Source: Ceratothoa steindachneri
Taxonomy: Eukaryota > Arthropoda > Malacostraca > Isopoda > Cymothoidae
DNA length: 64,000 nucleotides
Direction: 5' to 3'
Assembly (NCBI GenBank): GCA_963969495.1
Contig: OZ018321.1
Coordinates: 131,286,293-131,350,292, forward strand
The notes beneath the pieces were generated by a model. That model did not search any database and was not told the DNA's origin. It saw nothing but the letters and a program-made list of their open reading frames with translations. The first letter of the stretch is position 1. Every line of letters starts with the position of its first letter. Position numbers and translations under genes: made by a program. Shown piece by piece: positions 23,564 to 33,876 of this stretch.

Positions 23564-25070
23564 CTCAGCTTACAGAGCGTTGAAACGAGAGTTCCAAACG
23601 GGTGATGTTTATGCTACTCGTAGGTATATAGCTAAACGAAGACGCCCACGTTGATCCATCCAGCTACACAGGCGGATAAGTTGCGGTCGTAAAAATTAAA
23701 TTTGTGTACGCTGCCAGCTGCCTTGGTCTTTATTGTTAGATTTATGGGTGTGCGCTTCAGCTTCAATTCGCCTATTGCCAGGAATGATTCGGAGTGTGAT
23801 TTACCTTCGACGCTCCGCTAAAGTCGATAAGTGGAAATAAGCACGGAGTCGCTTCCTAAATTAAACGGTTGGTGGATCCAAGGATCAATAAAGACTAGAT
23901 AAAAAAGGGCGGAGGCAACTGCAGCATTCATGGGATCGGAGATTTTCCAATGCAAATCACTTACCAGAAGGATCCGAGCGATATCGAAAAATATGCCCGG
24001 TATTCGCGAATAATGAACGATACTATCACTAGTATAAAAAACATTCGCCTGCGAGTGCAAGGTCAGCTGTTTACGCATTGGGGAATAAATGGATGTTTAT
24101 TTCAGAGTTTACAGCACGAGGGTGAAAGAATATCCTTATAAACCATGGATAAATACGGCGTTTTGGAGGTGGCCCTTCGAAATGACACTATAAATGTCTG
24201 CTTTCTCGGAGTGGAGGGGATTTAAAATAATCATATATATATATACAAAATAATAAGTACTTTGTGGTGAAGAAGCGCGGATTAATAAATGGAAATGGGA
24301 GAAATATAATGTCACGGCCCATTAAAGGAGAGGAAGTGGAGTACTAGAATAATTGTTAAAGGCGCCATCAAGTCCAACCTAGGGTAAGAAAAACAAAATC
24401 TTAGAGAAAAGATGAACAGTGGAGGGTCGACCAAGTGGCAAAGGTCAGCTGAGAACCATCACAATAGGTATAAAAATCTCTCGAACCAAAGCCAAAGAAA
24501 ATTGACGAGAAAACGAGGCATGTGACCAAAAGTTGCATGCTCTTACTTATTCTGGATTAACCTTGGGAAGACCTTCGCAATTATATCATTCGAAAGAGAA
24601 TGTAAAACAACATAAGGGTTTCAAATTTCATTAGAATCTCCCGAATAGTTATGGTATCATTGCTAAATAAGTCCTCGGCTAACCTTGGAAGGACTTTGGT
24701 AATTATATCATCCTCCGAAAAAATGTAAAACAACATAAGGATCTTAAATTTCGTTAGAATCGGTCGAATAGTTATGATGTTATTGCCAAAACAAAATAAT
24801 TTTCAGGCTAAACTTGCGAGGACCTTGGCAATTATATCCTTCGAAAGAGAATGTATAACAACATAAATGTTTCAAATTTCGTTAGAATCGGCGGAATAGA
24901 TACAATGTTATTGCCAAAAAAATAAAAGCAAAACGTGGACCGATGGATCGACCGAAATAGTGAGATATAGAGTCACACTCGACAAAAAATAACAATAAAA
25001 AAGAAAGCAAATCCTTCAATACTGGGAGAAAAGCGCCTAAAATTATTTATGTTTCATAGGAGTAAGAAAA

Positions 25071-25766
25071 TGCAATGAAAAAAAGCAGATTCTGTAGTAA
25101 AGATAAACAGAGGTTAGATCCTGTAGTACTTATAAAATGATTCCAAAGAGTGCACTCCCACAGTACGAAAGAAAAATGCTTCGAAAAGAGAGCAGCTAAT
25201 TTGATACTGAAAAAATGCCTATATAAAGAAGAATATTCTCTTGTTCTGAAAGAATACGGATCTACAAGAAAGGAGAATCTCTAGTAGTAAGGAATAAGAG
25301 AGAGATAGAGAGAGAGAGCTCTATCGAGAGAGATAGTGTAGGACAGAGTGCGATCGAGAGAGATAGAGAGAGGTAGAGAGAGAGAGAGAGAGATGGAGAG
25401 ATAGCACGAACAAAGAATGCAATGAAAAAAAGCAGATTCTGTAGTAAAGATAAACAGAGGTTAGATCCTGTAGTACTTATAAAATGATTCCAAAGAGTGC
25501 ACTCCCATAGTACGAAAGAAAAATGCTTCGAAAAGAGAGCAGCTAATTTGATACTGAAAAAATGCCTATATAAAGAAGAATATTCTCTTGTTCTGAAAGA
25601 ATACGGATCTACAAGAAGGGAGAATCTCTAGTAGTAAGGAATAAGAGAGAAATAGAGAGAGAGAGCTCTATCGAGAGAGATAGTGTAGGACAGAATGCGA
25701 TCGAGAGAGATAGAGAGAGGTAGAGAGAGAGAGAGAGAGAGATGGAGAGATAGCACGAACAAAGAA
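25071..25766 (+). repeat. Near-identical ~347-bp tandem duplication
   Basis: 25071-25417 and 25418-25766 differ at only about five positions by eye (for example cccacagta versus cccatagta). Each copy holds several R3 units and a purine-rich GAGAGATA tract. Such low divergence next to very degenerate R3 units indicates a recent duplication or an assembly duplicate. Confidence 0.9.
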
Positions 25767-27228
25767 TGAACTCCTCCTCTCCTCTCCAAAGGAAGTTCCT
25801 TGCCCATGAGAGTGCGATTTATCTTAAAGCCCGACGTTCACTCAGTACAAAGCTACTCTCTTTACACGCCAAGATTGCCATTAACACATGCTTAAAGAGA
25901 GGCTCCATATTTTCCTCTATTAAAAATAACGCGACCGCTAACAGCTTAACTTTTCTTTCATCGGCAAGCGACTCCTGGAATCCTACTTCTCCAATCGAGG
26001 CCAACTCCTTCCCTGTTTGTCAAATCCATTCTGCGTTTCTTTTATGATTTCATCGAACTCTACAAACGTTTAATTCACTCAGCTCGTTATCATTAACTTT
26101 AGCATGCGAAGTAAATCTTAGTCATTATTTTCTATAATTACAGTGCCTAAAAGGAAGCGATATACTCGTATTGACTAATTTAATTCCTGTTAGCAATTTT
26201 TGTTGTAATGCATAACTGGTATTCTCTCTCGCGTTGTCTTTTGCACCACTTTGAAATATCCCACATATTTCTTAAAACTTTCTTAAAAAATAATTTACAT
26301 TTGCACATTCTATTATAATCATGTAATTAGTTATTTAATTTGTCTGTTAATAAAGCAAAAATTCCAATCTCTTTCCTTGCAATCCTCTAGTGTAAAGAAT
26401 ATACATTCAACCTACTAATTTTCTCCGAGCAGTCACTGCTCTCCTTGCCTTCAGAGCTGAATCAAAGTAAAAGCAAATAGCTCCTACTGGCATATCAATA
26501 GAGTCAGCAGTTTCAGTGGTACCTACAAATTTTTTGTACGAAATGAACATAAAATAATGAGATAAAAAAGTGCCTGGAGACGATTAAAGATCACCTAGTA
26601 TATTCGAAAACCCCTAACCTAACACAAGTGTAGATCTGTAGTAAATACAAATGAGTCGATATCCTGTAATACTGACTAACGCTTCAAAATAGTACTGATA
26701 CAGTAGAAATGGCAGAAAAAAGGTCCTGTAAATCTAGCAGTTGATCTAATAATGAGAACAAAGACCTATAAAGGAGTGAAGCGTCTGTAGTTCTGAGATA
26801 CAAATGGCTTCGGAAATAAAGATAAAAAGCAGATCCTTTGGAAAGGAGAAAAAGCTTAAAAAGTGCATATCCTGTAGTTCTGAGAGAAAAAAGTCTGAGA
26901 AATTTAGTCATAAAATAATTTAATAACCTGTAATCCTTTAAAAAAATGAATCGATAAGTGACCAAGTTCTTTTGTTCTGAGAATAAAAGGTCTAAAAAAT
27001 AATTCAGATCATTTTGTACTGAGAAAGAATGGCATTGATAAGAGAGTAGCTCCCCTAGTACTTAGTAAAAGGGCCTAAAAGGAGTATAGAAGCTTCAGTT
27101 AAGAGAAAAAGGCTTGAAAAGGTTTGCACATCATTTAGTAGAGAGAAAAAAGACCGCAACATGAATGCAATTATGTAGTAATGAGAGCATAAAGGTCTGC
27201 TGACCAAAGTCGCGTGCTCTCACTTATT

Positions 27229-27233
27229 CTGAT
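27229..27233. other. Left target-site duplication of Gypsy A (CTGAT)
   Basis: ctgat immediately precedes the left LTR, and the same five bases follow the right LTR at 35114-35118. A 5-bp duplication fits Ty3/Gypsy integration. The related sequence at 36305-36320 reads ttattctgatttatgacc without an insert. Confidence 0.85.
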
Positions 27234-28587
27234 TGTCGTAGAATAGGCTCCCGACGATATACTATATATAACTATTTGTTGAGGGAATTATTCTATATTT
27301 TGAGTGCGTGTGGTAATCTGATTAACCGAGGTTAATAAAGGGGGGGGGGGGGCTGGAGAGGCTTATTTATCTTCAATATACTTAAGAAGTGGAACGGAGC
27401 ACAAGGATAAATAATATGGCTACCATTAATAAAATAGAGTTTTAAAAATAAACTATCAAACAACAACCGGAAAATGTTTACATAAACGGAGATTAAAATT
27501 GGGAGAAACACATTAAATGGTAAAAGTCATGGGAATATCTGACTAATCTGAGGATTAAGATTTGGAGAGATTTAAAACGGCAAACAAACAAAAAGGGGGA
27601 ATGGTTCGCTAAACCGTTTAAAGCACAGAGTTGCGTTGACAAAAGGGTTAAATGATTAAAGGTAATGCTTAGCTTACGTAAATACAAGGTTGTCGTGCAG
27701 AGGAAGGCGATGGGAGGAATCCTCGGTCCAACTAACGATTTCCAGGAGAAGGGGTTCTTCGGGGGTTGTCCTTAACGCGGGGGGGTAAGGACTGTCTTCG
27801 AGGAGTGAGAGCGAAGTGGGGCTCCGAAGTACAAGCGATCCTTGTGACAGGATATTGGAGATGTTCTTGATGAACAATGGAGGTTATTGTTGTAACCAAG
27901 CGTTCTCTTGATGAACGTTAAAAAGGGGGAATTAAATTATCCTGACGTGATGTCTTGGGAACGAGAACTGTTTCTTGATGAACGGGCTTGAAGAACATTG
28001 GATGTTCTAATGTTGTTCTCTTTCTGAACAACAGGCTGGGGTGGGTGTGAGAACCGTTTCTTGTCGAACGGGCTCAAAGAACAATGGCTGTTCTAACGTT
28101 GTTCTCTTTCTGGACAACAGGGGAGCCTTGTTGACTTGGCGTCTCGAAGGGCACGAACCTTGGCACTCAAGGGATATTGTCCTCTTCTGGACAATAAGGG
28201 GTTTCTCGGCAGAGTTCCTAGGTGCACAAGGGAGACTGGATCGGCTTGATGCCTCGCGAAGATAATCTGTATCTGCTTCAATTAGGAAAAGCTATGGTAT
28301 AAATAGCCAGAGCCATCCCCATGGTGTAGGGGACAATTGGGTGAGGGATTTCGAGGGAACGTCCCGGTGGCGCCTGGGAAAAAATCTTATCTGCCCATAA
28401 GTCTAATTCAATCTGGCGAGATCGATGTATGGATGCGAAACGGGGAAGTGAACCTCCTTGATTAAACATTGGCTATGATGGGTGATAACGCGCCTTCAAC
28501 TTCCTCTCGCAGGATACTCGTGGGTAAGCATGTGTTTTAACATGTGATAGAGGCTAAATCAAGGCGGTCTCAGACCGTTCTATCACA
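27234..28587 (-). repeat. 3' LTR of Gypsy A
   Basis: 1354 bp. In element sense it starts tgtgatagaacgg and ends ctattctacgaca. It aligns with 33873-35113 throughout but carries an extra 86-bp tandem unit (27963-28048 and 28049-28120 are near-duplicates, the right LTR having one) and a run of 11 G near 27345. The frames inside are not genes. Confidence 0.95.
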
Positions 28588-28596
28588 CCCCTCCCG
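28588..28596 (-). promoter_or_regulatory. Polypurine tract of Gypsy A
   Basis: On the element strand, cgggagggg directly precedes the 3' LTR. This is the expected primer site for plus-strand DNA synthesis. Related purine stretches occur at the same place in Gypsy B (55177-55185) and Gypsy C (61811-61821). 28597-29032 is the 3' untranslated part, without a further integrase. Confidence 0.75.
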
Positions 28597-29032
28597 TAAG
28601 GTCTTCTAGGGTACTTATTTTCCTTGTAGCTCCATGTAGCTCCAGGGAAAGTTGTCACTTCGAAAAAAAAAGAGAGAAGGGACAACTATAGAGCTCCATT
28701 TTGGAGAACTTACTTTCTTGCATCGACCGTATCTTCATGCACCTAGCTAGAATTACCTCAATACATATGATTATGTTGATCATTTGATTATAGGGGAAAC
28801 ATACCTTTAATACAAACTTAACCATAAAAGAGACATAAAACAATGAAATAATATAAAATTAGTACATATGGGACCAAAGAATTCATACGTAAATTAATGG
28901 GTACAAATATATGAACATACGAAAAAAAAAGACATTGAGCAACAAAATTCAGACATTCACATTTACTAATTATATTAAGTCGTACAAGACGGTATATACA
29001 TACATGGAAATCCTAATCCTACGAATTACAAA

Positions 29033-30238
29033 TTAATCTACGCTATTTGGTAACGCATTTCTACTGAGTGCGTCAGCGACCTGATTATCGGAACCTTTTA
29101 TGTAATTTATCTTAAATTGGTACTCTTGCAAGAGTAGACTCCAGCGCATAATTCGGCCGTTGGAGTGTCGCACATTCCTAATATAGGCTAACGGACGGTG
29201 GTCGGTTCCTATCTGAAATTCTTTTCCTATCAAGTACCTTTTGAATTTGTCTATAACCCAGATAATTGATAGAGCTTCCTTCTCTATAGTCGCATATCTC
29301 TTTTCGCGGGGTAATAACTGGCGACTAGCATATGCAACTGGATGACTCGTTCCGTCATCCTCATATTGAAGGAGTACACCTCCAATGCTCTCGTTGCTCG
29401 TGTCGGTCTTAATCCCAAAGGATTTTTCCGGGTTGGGCAACTTCAAAATGGGGGCAGAAATGAGCTTACTCTTGAGCTGGTTAAAATGAGAAACAGCGAC
29501 ATCATTCCAACGCAGTCGATCGGGGGAATTCTTTTTTAAGAGGGTGCTGAGGGGCGCCGAGATTGCAGCGAAATTCGGGACAAATCGCCGATAGTAAGAA
29601 GCTAATGCTAGGAATGATCTTAATTGCTTCTTAGTATTCGGGAGAGGCATGTCGGCGATTGCCTTAATCTTGTCCTCCTGTGGACCTAGCTGGCTTTGTC
29701 CTATTTCAAAACCCAAGTATTTTATGGTTTCGTGGGCAAAATGGCATTTGTTGGGGCCAATGGTGAGGCTATTTTCGCGCAGTCGCTCAAAGAGAGCTAA
29801 TAGGGTGGTAAGATGATGATTCCATTCACGAGTAGCGACGTAGACGTTATCGAAGTAAAAGGAGACATTCGGAAGTCCATCTAACAACCTTCTCATGAGA
29901 CGGTTATAGTTACTACAAGTGGTCACGAGGCCAAAAGGAAGGCGCTTAAATTGCATTAAGCCTTTCTCAGTTGAAAAGGCGGTATATGCTTTCACATCGG
30001 GCCTGAGGGAAATTTGGTAATACGCTCTGCACAAATTAAGTTCTGAGATAAACTTAGCGTCTTCAAAAAGGTGGAGATTTTGATCTACCGACAGGATGGG
30101 CTCGGCGTCGAACACAGTTACCGAATTTAACTTCCGGAAATCGATGCACATCCGATAAGAGCCATCAGGTTTTTTGACCATGACGATTGGGGAACAATAA
30201 CTAGAGGTGGAAGGTTCTATTATATTTATACTAATCAA
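29033..30238 (-). CDS. Gypsy A reverse transcriptase-RNase H (401 codons, noncanonical YFDN box)
   Basis: The frame opens near the RT finger motif SSYCSPIVMVKKPDGSYRMC and IDFRKLN (residues ~12-40). Motif A reads FISELNLCRAYYQI, where the usual first catalytic Asp is Asn (L-N-L instead of I-D-L). The palm box is FYFDNVYVAT (~130), YxDN rather than YxDD. KYLGFEIG, RSFLALASYYRRFVPNFA (thumb) and IKTDTSNESIGGVLLQ (RNase H, D kept) follow, then YATIEKEALSIIWVI, GTDHRPLAY and NQVADALSRN at the end. The start codon is simply the first Met after a stop; homology continues upstream in other frames. With two catalytic Asp positions changed the enzyme is probably inactive. The natural product would be part of a larger pol. 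Confidence 0.9.
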   Translation of the reverse strand: MISINIIEPSTSSYCSPIVMVKKPDGSYRMCIDFRKLNSVTVFDAEPILSVDQNLHLFEDAKFISELNLCRAYYQISLRPDVKAYTAFSTEKGLMQFKRLPFGLVTTCSNYNRLMRRLLDGLPNVSFYFDNVYVATREWNHHLTTLLALFERLRENSLTIGPNKCHFAHETIKYLGFEIGQSQLGPQEDKIKAIADMPLPNTKKQLRSFLALASYYRRFVPNFAAISAPLSTLLKKNSPDRLRWNDVAVSHFNQLKSKLISAPILKLPNPEKSFGIKTDTSNESIGGVLLQYEDDGTSHPVAYASRQLLPREKRYATIEKEALSIIWVIDKFKRYLIGKEFQIGTDHRPLAYIRNVRHSNGRIMRWSLLLQEYQFKINYIKGSDNQVADALSRNALPNSVD

Positions 30239-30403
30239 GTTATCGACTTAGGCGTTAAAAACTAGGCGTAAATGAATCGGCATGGGATAAGGTTTTGAAC
30301 GGACAGGTTCTAAGGTAGTTAATTTAATATCATGCTCTAAACTAGTAGCGCATCCAGGCTTTCCTGAAATAACGTCGTCAAAATGACATAATAATTCTTG
30401 TAG

Positions 30404-30825
30404 CTAACTCTTTTGATGTGGTGTCAGCTGCGCGTCGATATCCATGTTAGAGGGTTCAAAAGACTCGCCTGGCAGGGAAGGAAGAGGGTAATCGGCATCA
30501 GGTTGGATGCACACTGTCTTTATAACATTAAGGGACTCCGGGGAGGAATCCTCTTCAAGCGCCGATGTTTTGTCCAGGGTTACGAACGTATCTCCATGGG
30601 CGCATCGGTGGTACTTTTTCACAAGTTAACGTGGTAGAGCTTATCGCCTGCTGGGGTACCAATGAGGTAATCTACCGGTCCTCGTACCTCGCGGACCGAG
30701 TACGGACCTTTCCATTGGCTCAGTAATTTATTACTCGCTTTGGGAAGGAGCAAGAGTACTTCATCACCGGGCTTAAATTTCCGATCTTTGGACCTGACAT
30801 CAAAATAGGTTTTATATTTTCTCAA
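30404..30825 (-). pseudogene. Gypsy A integrase C-terminal (GPY/F-like) region and linker to RT, broken
   Basis: 30825-30619 reads DEVLLLLPKASNKLLSQWKG then PYSVREVRGPVDYLIG, the beta-rich C-terminal module of Gypsy integrases with its GPY core, ending LYHVNL. 30622-30404 continues in another frame with an acidic linker to RT. The position upstream of RT is the Gmr1-type order. A frameshift separates the two open pieces. Confidence 0.7.
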
Positions 30826-31079
30826 ATTGACATCGGCATTTTTATAGGCGATGTTTGCGCATTTTTTGAGCCTCTAGCGTAGATCCAAGACATAGGCGTA
30901 GGATGACTGAAGTTCTTGGTCCAGTTGGGGCTTGATTTGCAACTCCTTTAAAATACTGAGTGGTCCGCGTACATTACGTCCATAAAGGAGCTCTAACGGG
31001 GCGAAGCCTAATGTACGGTGAGGAATTTCTCGATAGGCGAATAGAGAGCCGGGAGATATTGGTGCCATTCGTGGGGCTG

Positions 31080-31690
31080 CTCGGCACACTTCTTCTTAAT
31101 AATGGATTTTAGATTTCGATTTAATTTTTCGCACGTTCCGTTTGTCTGTGGCCGGAATCAGGTGGTAAAAATGGACTTTACCATGAACAGCTTCCCTACG
31201 TACTCCATCAACTCGGAGGTGAATTGCCGTCCTCTATCTCAGAGTATTTCTTTGGGGACGCCTACCCTTGACAAGATGGAAATGAGGGCCTCGTCGCAAG
31301 AAATACTATCGATTCGGCGAAGGGGGACAGCCTCGGGAAAACGGGTAGCAAAGTCAACTAAGGTAAAAATATAGCTGTGCCCTTCGCTCAAAGGGGGGTG
31401 GATAGGGCCAACCAGGTCGATGGCCACTGCAGAAGGGTTCAGTTATGACTGGTCCCCTTTGTAAGGGAGCAGGTTTTCCCCATTCCCTTAGCGGACGTCT
31501 TCTGACACACATCGCACGATCGACAATGTTTTAAGATGTCAGCTGCAGCACCTGGCCAGGAAAAAATATTTAAAAATACGCTGACCCGTTTTAGTATGAC
31601 TAAAATGACCGGAAAAGATCCTGTCATGAGCTATTTTTAGTACTATAGGTACATGAGATCGTGGAAGGCATAAGCCAGTTGTAACGGCGT
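31080..31690 (-). pseudogene. Gypsy A integrase: zinc-binding and catalytic core, broken
   Basis: The HHCC zinc domain reads VLKIAHDRIFSGHFSHTKTG (~31660-31600) and then ILKHCRSCDVCQK (31533-31495). The core begins AIDLVGPIHPPLSEGHSYIF (~31425, first Asp kept). DRGRQFTSELMEYVG (~31235, second Asp kept) is preceded by a stop. RPQTNGTCEKLNRNLKSII (~31145) carries the Glu of the DDE triad. So the catalytic residues survive although frames are broken in several places. It lies between protease and RT. The enzyme would insert the DNA copy. Confidence 0.85.
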
Positions 31691-31916
31691 TATTACTGTC
31701 CTTGGCGGATCGGTAAAGTAGACCACCTTGCTCCAGGTACCTTATTACTTTGGGCCCACGGACAGTCTCCGTGTCCTTGTTTTGGGCCTTATCCCATAAG
31801 GGTGTTAGTGTTTCACACTCCTTTTGTGCGGACCTAAAGTCCTGGTTAAGGATCTCCGAGAATTCAGACGGTATCGGGGTTCTGAGGGGGACGGACTCCT
31901 GGGCTTCCTTCTTAGC

Positions 31917-32315
31917 TCAGTCTCGAGTAAGGGCAGCCTGGGACACAGGGTCGGGGCTTACCTGAGGGCTCTGTCCTATAAGTACGGAACAAAATTTTAT
32001 GGGTGCTGAAATGACTTTATTCCAGCCATCATAATACTGACAATGTAAGTAACATCTAACGACGGGGAATCGGTTCGCCCGCCCAAGGTAGTCATGTACC
32101 CCTGCAAATTTTTCGTGGTTAGAGTCCACTGGGGGGAGGAGCTTGTTGGACACGATGAAACACGTGCACCCTGTTTCCCTGACGAGAGTAGATACATGGC
32201 AGCCGTTCACGCTGCCCTTCTCAAATTTCAAAGTTCCCGGAGAACTTTTATCAAAAAAAAAATTTGCCTGGTGGCCTGACGGAGGGGGAGAAGTTGATGT
32301 TTGGGTCTGCACCAC
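31917..32315 (-). pseudogene. Gypsy A aspartic protease with DTG changed to ETG
   Basis: The frame reads GCHVSTLVRETGCTCFIVSN, whereas Gypsy C has VLRDTGCTCIVVSN at the same place. The catalytic Asp of the retroviral-type protease is therefore Glu here. Downstream are HDYLGRANRFPVVRC and APIKFCSVLIGQSPQVSP, shared with Gypsy C. The frame stops just before the integrase N-terminal region. The protease would cleave gag-pol; this copy is probably inactive. Confidence 0.8.
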
Positions 32316-32329
32316 CAGGAAAGCCGGGG

Positions 32330-33493
32330 TGGCATTAATCTGGTAAACTTATTGCTGCTGGTCCGCTTTTAGGCTTAGAATTTGGGGGGCAATTCCAGCT
32401 CACGTGTTTTTCTACACCGCAGGTGAAGCATATGATTGGTTGCTTCGGGAAGAGTGATGTCCCGTTGTTGGTTTTGGTGGAAGAAGTTTTAGGGTTTTAC
32501 GGGGCCCGGAAACTTCGTCGGCTTTCCTGAGAAGGTGCGCGAATTCTTCCTTTTTTCCTGGTAGGGAGATTGGTGAGAATTTCGATTCTCCTTGGGGTAT
32601 AAATTATGGCTTGCAGCATAGACATCCGCTTCTTAGGTACACTCTGTAAAGGTCTGGCACCGACGATCCGTGACGAACGCGCGGATCTCCGTCGGGAGAG
32701 ACGCCAGAAATTGATCCCGCAACACGAAGTCTGTTAACGACTCGTAGTTAGGATCAACCTTTGAGGATTCTAACCAGAATTTAAAATTCCTCTGAAGAAT
32801 GTATCCGAATTGACGAACGTCTGTCCGGGTTTAATACGACCTCCTCGAAATTCTTGTCGGTAGAAATCGGAAGTCATATTATGAGCGGCCAATAACTCAG
32901 TTTTTATGGTGCTGTAGTCAATTGTACACTCAGATGGTAATGAAATGAAAATGTCGGGCATTTTACAATTTAAGAGTGGAAGTAACTTACTACGCCTTTG
33001 GCCTCCAAATCCAGGTTATTGATTTCGAGGATCTTTTCAAAGTGTGATAAAAATGCTCCGAAATCCTCTCCATCCCTGAAATTAAGGAGCTTAAGTGGGA
33101 GATTGGGCTCGGCTTCTGACCGTGAACTGACTGATTGTGTTTCAGCATGTACGCGTGCCATTTCAAGCTCATGGAGAAGCTCAGCTTGTTTTTTTTCCGT
33201 TCCTCTCTTTCTTCTCCTCGTTGGGTTTCTCTTTTTCTTTCTTCTAGTTAGATTTCTCTTTCTCTTTCTCCTCGTTGGATTTCTCTTTCTCTTTCTTCTC
33301 GTTGGATTTCTCTTTCTCTTTCTCTTTCTTCTCGTTGGATTTCTCCTTCTCTTTGCCTTTCTTCTCTTAACTTTTTTCTCTCTGTTCGTTGCTCCTCTTG
33401 AACGTACTCAATCAATTCTTTTCCGGAAAGTCCCAAGGATTCTCTTTGCGCTTTGAAGATTTCAAACTGAGTCATATTTGCATTGGGGGGCAA
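32330..33493 (-). pseudogene. Gypsy A gag with CCHC zinc knuckle and charged repeats, broken
   Basis: A start is plausible at 33493 or the Met at 33475 (MTQFEIFKAQRESLGLSG). A long Glu/Arg-rich predicted coiled coil follows, then EMARVHAETQSVSS, LLNFRDGEDFGAFLSHFEKI (~33080) and MPDIFISLPSE (~32960). Around 32690 come QFLASLP and RAFV, matching gag of Gypsy C. The zinc knuckle ICFTCGVEKHVSWNCP (about 32430-32385) fits CX2CX4HX4C. One stop after the charged repeats and several frameshifts break it. Gag would form the particle. Confidence 0.8.
33214..33360 (-). repeat. In-frame 27/33-bp minisatellite in gag
   Basis: Five head-to-tail units: 33214-33240, 33241-33267, 33268-33294 (27 bp each), 33295-33327 and 33328-33360 (33 bp each). 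They encode nine- or eleven-residue repeats of the type EREIQREER. Unit lengths are multiples of three, so frame is kept through expansion. Confidence 0.85.
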
Positions 33494-33800
33494 TAGTCAA
33501 CCAACTAAATTCCTTGCGATAAGAATTATGCCTTCTAGAGAATTGGCCTACCTATATATGGGCACTGACCTATTCGTGATTGGTTTCTCGACCTAGATAA
33601 CCAATGACTAAAATAACACAAAAAAACACACGAAAAATTTATTATACCAGTTCCTTGAGCTACTCCAGCTTCTTAAGTTTCAAAAAGGGGATAGCAATCG
33701 TTAAAACAAAAGGGAATTACTATACTCTATTCTTATAACGAATAACACTATGCTTTACTCGACTGAGACCAGTGTTTGCAAAGATATAGCGTTAAACCTT

Positions 33801-33815
33801 ACACACTTGACACCA
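33801..33815 (-). promoter_or_regulatory. Candidate primer-binding site of Gypsy A
   Basis: The element-strand sequence tggtgtcaagtgtgt starts with TGG, as expected for pairing to a tRNA 3' CCA. It lies about 57 bp from the LTR edge instead of directly beside it, because the TA tract 33827-33872 intervenes. The tRNA species cannot be named from sequence alone. Confidence 0.45.
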
Positions 33816-33825
33816 AATTTAAATA

Positions 33826-33826
<1 letters not shown>

Positions 33827-33872
<46 letters not shown>
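33827..33872. repeat. (TA)n tract between 5' LTR and primer-binding site of Gypsy A
   Basis: About 23 TA units lie inside the element, directly against the end of the 5' LTR. This is an unusual place for a microsatellite, since the primer site normally sits within a few bases of the LTR. Confidence 0.9.

Positions 33873-33876
<4 letters not shown>

Larger units (their letters stand above)
24500..27233 (+). repeat. Higher-order satellite, first block (R1 array, linker, R3 array)
   Basis: Three ~125-bp R1 units (24553-24930) share ccttggnaagacctt, caattatatcattcgaaaga and gttagaatcggccgaatag. A linker (gaccgatggatcgaccgaaatagtgagatatagagtc) follows, then a degenerate array of ~40-bp R3 units (cctgtagtactgagaaaaa...cctaaaaagagtgca) to about 27190. 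It closes with aggtctgctgaccaaagtcg and cgtgctctcacttattctgat. The same order resumes at 35119. 25766-26560 interrupts the R3 array with unique sequence. There is no gene here. Confidence 0.75.
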
